Positions 16,620 through 25,142 of a DNA stretch of 64,000 nt are shown piece after piece. The stretch's first letter is position 1; each line of letters opens with the position of its first letter. The DNA is from CAITUY01 sp964611575. GTDB taxonomy: Bacteria; Verrucomicrobiota; Kiritimatiellia; CAIKKV01; CAITUY01. The stretch lies in the NCBI GenBank assembly GCA_964611575.1, contig CAZTAJ010000007.1, positions 1 through 64,000 of the forward strand, written 5' to 3'. The notes under the pieces were generated by a model. It did no database searches. It saw only the letters and a list, made by a program, of their open reading frames with translations, and had not been told where the DNA came from. The position numbers and the translations under genes were made by a program.

Positions 16620-18289
16620 GGCACACTGACTCCCGCGCCGCCGGACACGGGTTTGAGCACAACGTAGGTCGGCAGCCCCTTGACGCCAAAATGCTCCAGC
16701 GTCGCCCGCGTCGCCGCGTCATTCGGCCGTTCCGCCTGGCACTTTACCACAACGAATCCCTGCAGGCTTTCCCGGACTCGCGCCTCTCGGAACGTGGTGG
16801 CGTCCATGGCCTCGCAGTTCTTGCACCAGGTGGCCCAGAAATCCACGAATACGGGTTTCCCGGCGGCGTGCGCCAGGGCGACCACCCTGGCCCATGCCGC
16901 CGGTCCCTGGTCCGCCGACACGTGAACAATCCCGGCATCCGCCGGACCCGCCGCACGCGGGCCGCGCCACCCCCGGACCGCCACCGAGGCGTAGTAGATG
17001 GCCAGGCCCATGATGAAGACCCCGAAACCTGCCTTGACCCGGGACATCCAGACTCCGGGTTTGGGCATGAAGGCCAGCCCGGCCCCGGCCAGAGGCCATG
17101 GCAGCGCCATGCCGAGACCCAGTACGAAGGGCAACACCAACCCCACGGCAGCCCCTGCCGCATACAGCGTGCCGGAAAGCAGCAGCACGGCGATAACCAC
17201 TGGCGCCACGCATGCTCCGGCCAGAAGCGCCGCGATGCCCCCCATCCCCGCCGCCGCCACATAGCTGCCGCGCCGGGCGGGTGAACCGCCCGTCCCGCCC
17301 TGGAACCGCGTCAAGTCGATCTGAATCACATCGAACATGGCCAGCCCGAGAACCGCAAACACCACGGCAATGGCGGCATTGAACCCCGGGCTGGAATTCA
17401 ACGCCCCGAACTGGGACCCGCTGAGCACCACCACCAGCCCGAGCATTCCATAGACCACGGCGATACCCGCCCCGTAGGCCGCCCCAAGGCCGAACCCGCG
17501 CGCTCGCGAACTCCCCTGCGCCCCAACACCCAGGATTGCCAGATTGACAGGGATCATGGGCAGCACGCAGGGCGTCAGATTCAACAGCAATCCACCCAGG
17601 AGAATGAGCACGACCGTCCATGTCGCGCCGAAACGGCGCAGAAACTCAGCCGGACTGGCGCTGAACAGCGCTGCAGTCTCACGGATCCGGATCCAAACGG
17701 ATGAACTCCCCTGACTGCCGGCTCCGCGCCCGTGAAGCGCTTCGTCCAAGAACGCCGTGAACTCGGTTGCCCGGAGGTAGCCCACGGCGCGCTCTTCGAT
17801 CTTCAGGGCGGCATCGAACGCCGGCCAGTCTCCGATGCCGTTCTCAACGGGACGCGCCTCCGGCGGCACGTCGCGCACAACCGGTGCAAGCGGAAACAGG
17901 CGGGTCTGGGGAAAGAAACAGGTAGCCTCGTCGCACCCCTGATAATCCACCTTCAAGACGAGTCCGGTTAACGTCGAAGCACCCATCCGGTAGCTCAGGA
18001 CGAAATCGTTGGTGTAGACGTCGCGTTCATCGCCCGTGAAGGAATCGTGAATGCGCGTGGGTTTAGCCACGGCTGCGGAAACGAGCGCCAGGCCCCCCGT
18101 TTCCTGAACCCGGATATCGTCGGCATACAGGTGATGTCGCGCCGGAACCGTGAACGTGACCGCCGCCACCCACCCGGTGCCGTCGGCGCTCGCAGACACG
18201 CCCACACCGAAGGGGTCCGCAACCCCCGCGCCGCTCCGGCCGGACATCAACCCGACCACAGCAACTATCACTGCCCATCGTCGTCGCAT
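16616..18289 (-). CDS. dsbD: Thiol:disulfide interchange protein, DsbD type
   Basis: 557 residues from the ATG at 18289, preceded by GAGGG. DsbD carries electrons from cytoplasmic thioredoxin across the inner membrane to periplasmic thiol proteins. Order: signal peptide; periplasmic N-terminal domain with the GCDEATCFFP cysteine pair; eight-helix transmembrane domain with LTPCVLPMIPVN and GACVAPVV; C-terminal thioredoxin domain with FWATWCKNCEAMDA near residue 488 and the cis-proline segment KGLPTYVV. All three redox pairs are present. The stop overlaps the Cys-rich miniprotein. Confidence 0.93.
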   Translation of the reverse strand: MRRRWAVIVAVVGLMSGRSGAGVADPFGVGVSASADGTGWVAAVTFTVPARHHLYADDIRVQETGGLALVSAAVAKPTRIHDSFTGDERDVYTNDFVLSYRMGASTLTGLVLKVDYQGCDEATCFFPQTRLFPLAPVVRDVPPEARPVENGIGDWPAFDAALKIEERAVGYLRATEFTAFLDEALHGRGAGSQGSSSVWIRIRETAALFSASPAEFLRRFGATWTVVLILLGGLLLNLTPCVLPMIPVNLAILGVGAQGSSRARGFGLGAAYGAGIAVVYGMLGLVVVLSGSQFGALNSSPGFNAAIAVVFAVLGLAMFDVIQIDLTRFQGGTGGSPARRGSYVAAAGMGGIAALLAGACVAPVVIAVLLLSGTLYAAGAAVGLVLPFVLGLGMALPWPLAGAGLAFMPKPGVWMSRVKAGFGVFIMGLAIYYASVAVRGWRGPRAAGPADAGIVHVSADQGPAAWARVVALAHAAGKPVFVDFWATWCKNCEAMDATTFREARVRESLQGFVVVKCQAERPNDAATRATLEHFGVKGLPTYVVLKPVSGGAGVSVP

Positions 18290-18312
18290 GAACCCTCGCT
18301 GCCGGTGAATAC

Positions 18313-18699
18313 TCAAGCCGCCGGCTGTTTCATCCTCGCAAGCACAATCTGCAGGACTTCGCGCACAAAGGCGCACTCACATTCCAAGGGGCACGGGCTC
18401 AAGTCTTGCGCATGCAGGCAATGCCCGCCGCACTCCTTCTGGCCGAACTTGCTGCCCTGGAACACGGGGCCCCTGTAAAGGTCGAAGAACTCACCGGCCC
18501 GGACGGACACCGTCGAGCCGCAGCCCTTATGCAAGTGGTTGAATAGAAAATAGCCGGCCTCCAGATGCTTCATCATGGCCTGGTAGCCCACCAGTGTCAC
18601 CTCGGCATCGCCCAGAAAACCATCCCGGCTTGCCCACACATGCCCGCACCCTGAACACTGCTTGAACACCAGCCCCCCCCAATGCGAGACGAGCGGCAT
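18313..18699 (-). CDS. Conserved hypothetical Cys-rich protein
   Basis: 128 residues. It opens with a zinc-ribbon-like pair (KQCSGCGHVW), continues with EVTLVGYQAMMKHLEAGYFLFNHLHKGCGSTVS, and ends with a second cluster KECGGHCLH ... PCPLECECAFVREVLQIVL. The spacing looks designed for metal binding, and I recall similar unnamed proteins in anaerobes, but no function is known to me. It lies 23 bases before dsbD. The ATG sits in the loop of a 7-bp dyad (GAGCGGC / GCCGCTC, 18691-18710), which might restrict translation. Confidence 0.75.
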   Translation of the reverse strand: MPLVSHWGGLVFKQCSGCGHVWASRDGFLGDAEVTLVGYQAMMKHLEAGYFLFNHLHKGCGSTVSVRAGEFFDLYRGPVFQGSKFGQKECGGHCLHAQDLSPCPLECECAFVREVLQIVLARMKQPAA

Positions 18700-18759
18700 G
18701 GCAGCCGCTCGTCCTGCATGATCCTGTCGCGCCTCTACGGCCGGAGCCGCCCCGGCCCC

Positions 18760-19257
18760 CTACTCGGCCTTCGCCCGCTTTCCGAGCTGTTTGTCGATCA
18801 TGAGGAGCGTCCCGGTGGAACTGCCCGCCATCTTCAACATCGTCAGAATATCGTTGTCGTTGGCTTCCTCTTCAACCTGTTCCTTGATATACCACTGCAA
18901 GAGCAGCTGAGTGGCATAGTCCTTCTCGCTTACCGCCAGATCCATCAACTCGTTGATCGACTGGGTGATGAAGCGCTCATGCTTGAGCGTGGCCTCGAAC
19001 AGGCTCAGCAACGACTTGAATCCGGCCTTCGGCTTTTCGATCGCTCCCAATTCGACCGTAGCCCCCTGTTCCAGCAGGTACTTATAGAGTTTCTGGGCAT
19101 GCGCCGTTTCTTCCTGATACTGCACGTAGAACCAACCACTGGTGCCCCGCAGGCCCAAGGCACTGGCATCGGCCGACATGGCGAGATATAGATACGCCGA
19201 GTACAGCTCTTTGTTGATCTGCCCATTCAAAGCTTTTTCGATTTTCTTTCCAATCAT
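18760..19257 (-). CDS. ftn: Ferritin
   Basis: 165 residues from the ATG at 19257 (AAAGGAA upstream); a longer frame to 19302 lacks a better site. The protein is a four-helix bundle non-haem ferritin that oxidises and stores iron. Ferroxidase ligands are visible in order: NKELYSAYLYL (Glu), YQEETAHAQKLYKYL (Glu...His), and WYIKEQVEEEA (Glu). It follows desulfoferrodoxin, rubrerythrin and rubredoxin on the same strand, a coherent iron/oxygen defence group. Confidence 0.95.
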   Translation of the reverse strand: MIGKKIEKALNGQINKELYSAYLYLAMSADASALGLRGTSGWFYVQYQEETAHAQKLYKYLLEQGATVELGAIEKPKAGFKSLLSLFEATLKHERFITQSINELMDLAVSEKDYATQLLLQWYIKEQVEEEANDNDILTMLKMAGSSTGTLLMIDKQLGKRAKAE

Positions 19258-19289
19258 AGTCGTTCCTTTCCGCAAGAGATTAGGACCCC

Positions 19290-19667
19290 TCACGCCTTCC
19301 ACAAACCATGCACATTACAGAACTCACGCGCGCTCACGGCAGCGGCCGTCACGCCTTCAAAAACCGCGACGGGCGCCTGGCCCGGCTTCAGAAACCGTCG
19401 ATGGACCTCATCGCCTGCGATCAATTCGATCCATTCAATGTAGTGCTTTTCCTCCATGGGATGCGGAACGCTGCCGACAGTGACCCGATAGCCATTGCTC
19501 AGCCGCTCGATGACCGGAGTGTGCTTTTCTTTGGAGGCATCGACCGTGTTCTCTTTGAACAACTTCATGGGTTTGCCGCAGCAAACCAGCTCACCCCCGC
19601 CGCCATGCAGAACTTCTGCAATGATACCACACGACTCGCATTTGAAAACTTCAAGTCGATCTGCCAT
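19290..19667 (-). CDS. dfx: Desulfoferrodoxin (superoxide reductase)
   Basis: 125 residues from the ATG at 19667, with a full AGGAGG site. It reduces superoxide to peroxide without making oxygen, taking electrons from rubredoxin. The N-terminal rubredoxin-like Fe(Cys)4 domain is complete (KCESCG ... LVCCGKPM). The C-terminal active iron site has the expected His ligands (KHTPV, VPHPMEEKHYI) and the CNVHGLW end with its Cys and His. It is therefore the two-iron class. It is encoded directly downstream of rubrerythrin and upstream of ferritin. Confidence 0.96.
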   Translation of the reverse strand: MADRLEVFKCESCGIIAEVLHGGGGELVCCGKPMKLFKENTVDASKEKHTPVIERLSNGYRVTVGSVPHPMEEKHYIEWIELIAGDEVHRRFLKPGQAPVAVFEGVTAAAVSAREFCNVHGLWKA

Positions 19668-19696
19668 GTTCGCCTCCTGTTCTATCTGTCTTCCGA

Positions 19697-20269
19697 TTAC
19701 CAGTACTCTCCCGCGACCTCGAAAAATGCCCTCGGATGCGCGCACGCGGGGCAGGCATCGGGCGCGTGGGTCCCTTGATGCGTGTAACCGCAATGACGAC
19801 AGCGCCATGTGACCGCGCGGTCACGCTGGAATACCCGTCCCGTTTCGATGTTCGCCGCCAACCCCAGATAGCGCTTCTGGTGCCCCTGCTCGGCCACCGC
19901 AATGGACTCGAAAATGGCCGCGATGTCGTCAAGACCTTCCTCACGGGCGACCCTGGCAAACCCCGGGTACATTTCCGACCATTCGTAATGTTCTCCGGCT
20001 GCTCCTGCCTTGAGATTATCTACCGTCGCCCCGACAACGCCTGCCGGAAATGCGGCTGTGATTTCGACCTCGCCGCCTTCGAGCAATTTGAAGAGCCGAT
20101 GGGCGTGCTCGCGCTCCTGGTTGGAGGTTTCCTCGAAAATGTCGGCGATCTGAACAAAGCCGTCCTTCTTCGCCTTGCCGGCAAAAAAACTGTACCGGTT
20201 GCGCGCCTGCGACTCACCGGCAAAGGCCGTCAATATGTTGCGCTCGGTCCTCGTCCCCTTAACTTTCAC
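19697..20269 (-). CDS. rbr: Rubrerythrin
   Basis: 190 residues with a GTG start preceded by AAGGAG. Rubrerythrin is a peroxidase of anaerobes. The N-terminal di-iron four-helix domain shows FAGESQARNRYSFFA, EETSNQEREHAHRLF and the later AEQGHQKRY. The C-terminal rubredoxin-like domain has CRHCGYTHQG ... CPACAHP and ends FFEVAGEYW. Placed between rubredoxin and desulfoferrodoxin, it would remove the peroxide made by superoxide reductase. Confidence 0.96.
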   Translation of the reverse strand: MKVKGTRTERNILTAFAGESQARNRYSFFAGKAKKDGFVQIADIFEETSNQEREHAHRLFKLLEGGEVEITAAFPAGVVGATVDNLKAGAAGEHYEWSEMYPGFARVAREEGLDDIAAIFESIAVAEQGHQKRYLGLAANIETGRVFQRDRAVTWRCRHCGYTHQGTHAPDACPACAHPRAFFEVAGEYW

Positions 20270-20341
20270 GCGATGCTCCTTCTCTCAGCCTGATGTTGTC
20301 CTGCCCACCGGCCTGCGCAAGTTCCGTCGCAGGCCATCAAC

Positions 20342-20500
20342 CTATGTTTGGGGCGAGAATTCCCCCTTGCCCACACCACAGTCCGGACAGCACCAGTCGT
20401 CCGGAAGATCCTCGAAAGCCGTTCCCGGCACTATGCCGTGCTCGGCATCGCCAACCTTGGGATCATAGACGTATCCGCACACGTTACAGACATATTTCAT
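20342..20500 (-). CDS. rub: Rubredoxin
   Basis: 52 residues from the ATG at 20500 (GAGGAG upstream). It is a small electron carrier with one Fe(Cys)4 centre: CNVCGYVYDP and CCPDCGVGK are intact. It would feed electrons to the rubrerythrin and superoxide reductase encoded just downstream. The leader holds an 8-bp inverted repeat that could be an operator. Confidence 0.97.
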   Translation of the reverse strand: MKYVCNVCGYVYDPKVGDAEHGIVPGTAFEDLPDDWCCPDCGVGKGEFSPQT

Positions 20501-20535
20501 TATGACGAACTCCTCAGGATACCGGCCCACTTCAT

Positions 20536-20568
20536 CGTTCAACCTGATTCGTTGAACGTCCCATTTTA
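20536..20568 (-). promoter_or_regulatory. Dyad operator candidate in the rubredoxin leader
   Basis: A perfect inverted repeat, CGTTCAAC-N7-GTTGAACG (20536-20558), lies 36 bases before the rubredoxin start. A TAAAAT hexamer (20563-20568, minus strand) lies directly upstream and could be the -10 box, which would put the dyad over the transcription start. No matching -35 box is evident. Confidence 0.45.
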
Positions 20569-20602
20569 CACTGCCAGCCGCGGGGCCTAACACAAGCCGG
20601 CT

Positions 20603-20935
20603 TCACTCGCGCCACCGTCCGCGGGAACGATGTACAAGTCGCTCACGCTCAGCCACCCCCCGTATCTTGTAGGCGCAATCCCGCACAATGCCATACAGGG
20701 TCATACAGCCATCATCGCAGCTTGCGCCCTCGCCCTGACTTGCCAGCATAATCATATCCGCCGCCAAGTCAAGCGACCTCACTATATTGCGATTGTATTC
20801 CTCAGGCTTCCGTGCATCACTCTTGCGCATGGTGATTTGAGTACGCAAGTTACGTGCCGGTCCAGCGGAAACTGCGCCAGTAATACTATAAACAACATCC
20901 GGAGAATGGGTTGCGTCAGCGATGTTTGTCGCCAT
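20603..20935 (-). CDS. Hypothetical protein upstream of rubredoxin
   Basis: 110 residues from the ATG at 20935; a TTG at 20968 is an alternative, and neither has a strong ribosome site. The sequence looks helical and protein-like, with CDDGCMTLYGIVRDCAYKIRGVAERER near the end and an RxxxEYNRNIVRSLDLAADMI helix before it. Three cysteines fall in the C-terminal third. I do not recognise a family. It precedes the rubredoxin-rubrerythrin group on the same strand with a 102-base gap that carries the dyad. Confidence 0.6.
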   Translation of the reverse strand: MATNIADATHSPDVVYSITGAVSAGPARNLRTQITMRKSDARKPEEYNRNIVRSLDLAADMIMLASQGEGASCDDGCMTLYGIVRDCAYKIRGVAERERLVHRSRGRWRE

Positions 20936-21011
20936 ATAAGTGAGTCGGTGTCTCACACGTTGCTGCAAACCGATGTCTCATCGTCAAGAAGACCCTGCCC
21001 TTTGCGCCAAG

Positions 21012-22784
21012 TCAGGAGACACCGTCGCTATCGAGGAAGCGGTACAGTGTCGCGCGGGAAACGCCCAGCATCTTGGCGGCCGCGACCCTGTTGCCGCCTG
21101 AGCGCTCCAGCGCGGCGCGCACGGTGTCGCGATCGAGTCTCACCCGCAACCTGCCGATGCCCGCCAGGGCGGTACCCGGCGCCGGCGGCGGCGGCACAGG
21201 CGGCATGTGCACGGATTTCAGGGCTACCGGTGGCAGATGCTCCAACCGAATGGCCCCGCTCTTGCATTTGATCAGGGCAAACTGTATCCAGTTCTGAAGC
21301 TCACGAACGTTGCCTGGCCAGGGATATGACACCATGAAACTGATGGTTTCATCGCTGAACGACAATTCTGAACGTCCGACCTCGCGGAGTGCGCGCTCCA
21401 GGAAGTGGTTGGCAATGAGGGGAATGTCAGTCGGCCGTTCGCGCAGAGGCGGCACGGTCAAGGGAATGACACCGAGGCGATAGAAGAGATCTTCGCGGAA
21501 TCGTCCCGCCGCCATTTCCCTGGTCAGGTCCTTGTTTGTGGCGCTGATGACGCGCACATTGACGCGGACGGTCTTCTCGCCGCCCACATGCACAAAACAC
21601 CCTTCCTGGAGTACGCGCAAGAGTTTGACCTGCATGGCCGGCGATACATCGCCGATCTCATCCAGAAAGATCGTGCCCCCGTCCGCCAGCTCAAAACGAC
21701 CTTTCTTGTCGCGAATAGCGCCGGTAAAGGCGCCGCGAACATGCCCGAACAACTCACTCTCGAGGAGCCCCTCAGGCAGGGCGCCGCAGTTCACCGGCAC
21801 GAAAAGCTTGCCGGCGCGCGGCCCCTCATTGTGCAAGGCCGCGGCGATCAATTCCTTGCCGGTCCCGCTTTCGCCCTGGATAAGCACAGGGACATTCGAC
21901 TCCGCCAACTCGGGAATGAGATCGAACAGGGCCAGCATTTTAGGGTCGCGCCCGATGATGCCCGCAAACTGCTCGATTTCACCGAGACGCCGCGCCAAAC
22001 GTACCTCACGCGTCACATCCCGGAAACAGACGATGATGCCGACCTGCCGTCCCTGCTGGTTGCTCATGGTGTGCAGCGTCATCCCCACACGCCGCCGTTC
22101 ACCCTGACGCGTGCAGACATCCAGTTCGCGGAATTCGCCGTCGGCCGGCAACGGCTGCCCGTCGCAGAACGAACATTTGCCTCCGCAGAGGCCACCCGAC
22201 AAGGTGTCATGGCAGTCGTGATTAAGGACCTCTTCACGTGCATAGCCGGTGATGCGTTCGGCTGCGGCGTTGAAATAGAGGATCCGGCGCTGCATGTCAT
22301 GGGCGATGACCCCTTCCGAAATGTGGTCAAGCACCAGATCGGCATATTGCTTCACGTGAGCCAGTGCGTCCAGATACCCCTTGTCGAACAGGTCATCCAC
22401 GAGACGGCGAATGTCATCGCGCACGGCCCTGAAGGCGGCCACCTCGCCGGAACCGACGGCCGGATCGGCAACCTCCCACTGCACCTGCGCAGGATTGCCG
22501 GGAAGCATCGGGATGCCCTGCGCCGCCGTTCCGCCCAAGGTGACGACCATGTCAAAATTCCTCACGGAAAGAGCGTCCAGCGTCTGGGTTCCCTGGGGTC
22601 GAATGTCGGCACCCGCCTCGGCCATGACCTGAACGGCCAGCGGTTGCACGGCCCCGGATCCGGTGCTCGCGCTGTAGACGAGGACGTCAGGTCGGGCCCG
22701 CATACGAGCAAAGCCCTCTGCCATCTGGCTCCGACAGGAATTGCCATCGCACGAGAAAAGAAGATGGATGCGTCGTTCGGCCAT
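21012..22784 (-). CDS. Sigma-54 activator with ArsC/low-MW-phosphatase-like and PAS domains
   Basis: 590 residues. Residues 1 to about 135 match the low-molecular-weight phosphatase / ArsC fold: P-loop FSCDGNSCRSQMAEGF keeps the Cys-x5-Arg signature. Residues about 150-270 are a PAS domain (ADLVLDHISEGVIAHD) with an internal Cys set (GLCGGKCSFC). Then comes an AAA+ activator domain with Walker A GESGTGKE, the sigma-54-contact loop GAFTGA and LDEIGDVSPAMQ. The C-terminus is a Fis-type helix-turn-helix (VAAAKMLGVSRATLYRFL). It lies between the exopolysaccharide locus and the oxygen-defence genes on the same strand, so targets could be either. A redox, arsenate or phosphate signal is inference. 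Confidence 0.9.
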   Translation of the reverse strand: MAERRIHLLFSCDGNSCRSQMAEGFARMRARPDVLVYSASTGSGAVQPLAVQVMAEAGADIRPQGTQTLDALSVRNFDMVVTLGGTAAQGIPMLPGNPAQVQWEVADPAVGSGEVAAFRAVRDDIRRLVDDLFDKGYLDALAHVKQYADLVLDHISEGVIAHDMQRRILYFNAAAERITGYAREEVLNHDCHDTLSGGLCGGKCSFCDGQPLPADGEFRELDVCTRQGERRRVGMTLHTMSNQQGRQVGIIVCFRDVTREVRLARRLGEIEQFAGIIGRDPKMLALFDLIPELAESNVPVLIQGESGTGKELIAAALHNEGPRAGKLFVPVNCGALPEGLLESELFGHVRGAFTGAIRDKKGRFELADGGTIFLDEIGDVSPAMQVKLLRVLQEGCFVHVGGEKTVRVNVRVISATNKDLTREMAAGRFREDLFYRLGVIPLTVPPLRERPTDIPLIANHFLERALREVGRSELSFSDETISFMVSYPWPGNVRELQNWIQFALIKCKSGAIRLEHLPPVALKSVHMPPVPPPPAPGTALAGIGRLRVRLDRDTVRAALERSGGNRVAAAKMLGVSRATLYRFLDSDGVS

Positions 22785-22857
22785 GAGTACATCTTGTCCA
22801 AAGGCTGGGGAGCATTCTGTCGGTGCAACCGCACGAATGCAAGCCCGTTACAGCCCG

Positions 22858-23694
22858 TTACGGTAAAGGCGGTTTCGACAGGGTAAGCCGTCGCCACTGC
22901 TGAAAGACAGCCAGCGCCTCGCGATGTACGGCAAGCACGTCCCGGATCATGGCAGGCTCGTTGTCAGGCGTAACGCCGGGCGCGACACTTTTCACGACGA
23001 ACGAGAGCCTTTCTTCGCTGGCCCAGGCCGGCTGGCGCAACCGCAGGAACGTCAGCAGATCCGTGCGGGAGCTGTTCCAGCGGGCCCGGAACCACGCTCC
23101 GACCGAGACCAGCGGATGGCGGAGCGTTTCCCGCGTAATGCCCCGAGGAATCCAGCGCGGGTCTTCCGGTCCATCAACCCGCGGAAAGGCCATGGAGCGG
23201 ATATCCTCGTTCATGGCGACGAAATCGCCGGCTCTCAGGATCGTGGTTGTCGCAATTGACACCTCCCCGCCCGGCGACCTCAGTCGCCAAACCTGCACTG
23301 TGTCCCGAGGCTCTCGGGGAGTCGGGTCCGACACTCCGGCCTGAATCAAGTCCACGTCATACGACTTGAGCCGCATACAAGTGGGCATGTTGTAACCATG
23401 AACCAGCCGGACCAGGGTCGTCCGGCCGCCACGCCGCACCTCCATGGCGACAATATTCGGCTCCGCGGGATCATTGGTCGAAACCGGCACCATCCGGCTC
23501 ATGCCCCCCTTCAAGGCGGGTTGAAACCCCCGGAAATCGGCGGCGGTCAGATCGAAGGGGCTGAAAGGACGGCGACTGGCCCGTGCCATCAGTTCCCACA
23601 CGCCGGTCAAGGCGATGCAGATCAACAGAATGGACGGCACCACCCATTCGCGTGAACGACGCTCCACAACGATGGGATCCTCTTCGGGGTTCAT
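22858..23694 (-). CDS. Exosortase-associated EpsI-like protein
   Basis: 278 residues. One N-terminal transmembrane segment (residues about 18-37) is followed by an extracytoplasmic domain with LVRLVHGYNMPTCMRLKSYDVDLI, which resembles the EpsI/exosortase-accessory pattern. EpsI-like proteins accompany exosortases and are thought to help in sorting or envelope assembly. The gene is the last of the polysaccharide/exosortase run, 23 bases after the glycosylphosphotransferase. A 10-base tandem duplication (AGCCCGTTAC twice, 22842-22861) spans its stop codon. Confidence 0.7.
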   Translation of the reverse strand: MNPEEDPIVVERRSREWVVPSILLICIALTGVWELMARASRRPFSPFDLTAADFRGFQPALKGGMSRMVPVSTNDPAEPNIVAMEVRRGGRTTLVRLVHGYNMPTCMRLKSYDVDLIQAGVSDPTPREPRDTVQVWRLRSPGGEVSIATTTILRAGDFVAMNEDIRSMAFPRVDGPEDPRWIPRGITRETLRHPLVSVGAWFRARWNSSRTDLLTFLRLRQPAWASEERLSFVVKSVAPGVTPDNEPAMIRDVLAVHREALAVFQQWRRLTLSKPPLP

Positions 23695-23717
23695 GGCATG
23701 GGCATCCGGCGGACCGG

Positions 23718-25139
23718 TCAGCGCATCTCGCGTTCCAGGCCGAAAAGGACGATACGCAGCGTACGCAGCAGGATCCGCAGATCAAGCCCGAATGAAAGAT
23801 TCTGGAGATAGTACATGTCGTATTCCAGCTTGGTCTTGGCATCCTTCACCGACGCACCGTACGGGTAGCGGATCTGTGCCCAACCCGTGAGGCCCGGGGG
23901 TATGTTTTCACGCTCGCGGTAGAGGGGGATCTCCTTTTCCAACTGGGCGGCCAGCTCGGGCCGCTCCGGGCGAGGCCCGACGAGACTCATGCTGCCTTTC
24001 AGTATGTTGATGAACTGGGGCATTTCGTCCAGACGATACCGGCGCAGGAATCGTCCGATCGTCGTCACGCGCGGATCCTGCAGGGGAGACCAGACCGCCC
24101 CCACCCCATGTTCCGCCCCATGCACCATGGTCCTGAACTTGTAGATCAGAAACGGATGCCCGAATCGCCCCACCCGCTCCTGGCAGTAGAACACCGGACT
24201 TTGTGGCGCCGAGGCCTTGATCAACAAGGCGACCAGGGCACAAATGATGAGGGCAGGCACACCGATCAACAGCACGATGACCACGTCGGACACCCGCTTG
24301 AAGCGCATGACAACCGTCGAGGCAAACCCAAGGCTGGCCTGCATCAACCAAGCCTCATTGATCAAGTCAAGCGGCACACGCCCGGCATACACTTCCGCCA
24401 CGTTAAGCGCCGTGAGCACGGGAACGCCTTCGAAACGCAATCGCCGCAATTGCGAATGCAGTCTGGCGGCATCCTCCTCCTTCTCCAGACCAATGAGGAT
24501 GACATCGACCGACAGCGAACGGATGACCGACGCCAGCGTTTCCGCCGTGGCCCGGATGACCGGCACCCCCTCCGCCCGAGGACCGAGCGTCGGCGTCGCC
24601 CCGCGGGTATCCACCTCGATCAATGCCGTGACCCGGTGCACCGGTCGAATGCCGGCATGCTCCACCATCTCCAGCACCTGCCGTGCCTGTGGCCCGGCCC
24701 CCACCACCGCCACCCGGTAACCGAAGGCATCCTTCCGGAAAAGGAAATAGTAGATGACCAACCGCATCGACAGCCACAGGACCGAGTAAAACACCAGGGT
24801 CAACACCAGCACACCGCGGCCCACCAGCAGACCCAGCCAGGCATAGGACGTTGTGCTGACCACGAGCAGCGCCATGCCGATGGAAAAGAGCCAATTGACC
24901 ACCATGTTGAATCGCGACACACGAATCTCGAAACCGTAGGTGCCGGTCACGTAGTTGGCGACAATGATGGTGGCGCCCATGTACATCCACCCGGAGAGAT
25001 TCTCGAAGAGGTAAGGCTGCAGGGCTGCTCCACCCAGGCGCACGATGATCGCCGCCACGACGCCGACAGCCAGACAGAGGGCGTCCAGTGCGGCCATCCT
25101 CACAATCTGGGTGTCGAGATGACTGCGATGAACAGCCAT
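23718..25139 (-). CDS. Exopolysaccharide polyprenyl glycosylphosphotransferase
   Basis: 473 residues, GGAG before the ATG. It would transfer a sugar-1-phosphate to undecaprenyl phosphate, starting repeat-unit assembly. The N-terminal half has four to five transmembrane segments and a Rossmann-like CoA-binding-type region (VAVVGAGPQARQVLEMVEHAG). The C-terminal bacterial sugar transferase domain has YKFRTMVHGAEHG, RYRLDEMPQFINILKGSMS, GPRPERPE and PGLTGWAQIRY, all diagnostic. The start follows the Wzc-like stop by 3 bases. Confidence 0.93.
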   Translation of the reverse strand: MAVHRSHLDTQIVRMAALDALCLAVGVVAAIIVRLGGAALQPYLFENLSGWMYMGATIIVANYVTGTYGFEIRVSRFNMVVNWLFSIGMALLVVSTTSYAWLGLLVGRGVLVLTLVFYSVLWLSMRLVIYYFLFRKDAFGYRVAVVGAGPQARQVLEMVEHAGIRPVHRVTALIEVDTRGATPTLGPRAEGVPVIRATAETLASVIRSLSVDVILIGLEKEEDAARLHSQLRRLRFEGVPVLTALNVAEVYAGRVPLDLINEAWLMQASLGFASTVVMRFKRVSDVVIVLLIGVPALIICALVALLIKASAPQSPVFYCQERVGRFGHPFLIYKFRTMVHGAEHGVGAVWSPLQDPRVTTIGRFLRRYRLDEMPQFINILKGSMSLVGPRPERPELAAQLEKEIPLYRERENIPPGLTGWAQIRYPYGASVKDAKTKLEYDMYYLQNLSFGLDLRILLRTLRIVLFGLEREMR

Positions 25140-25142
25140 AGT

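Noticed and set aside
20936..21011. A possible sigma-54 promoter upstream of the hypothetical gene at 20603-20935
   Set aside because: TTTGCA is present, but the GG element does not fall at the required distance.
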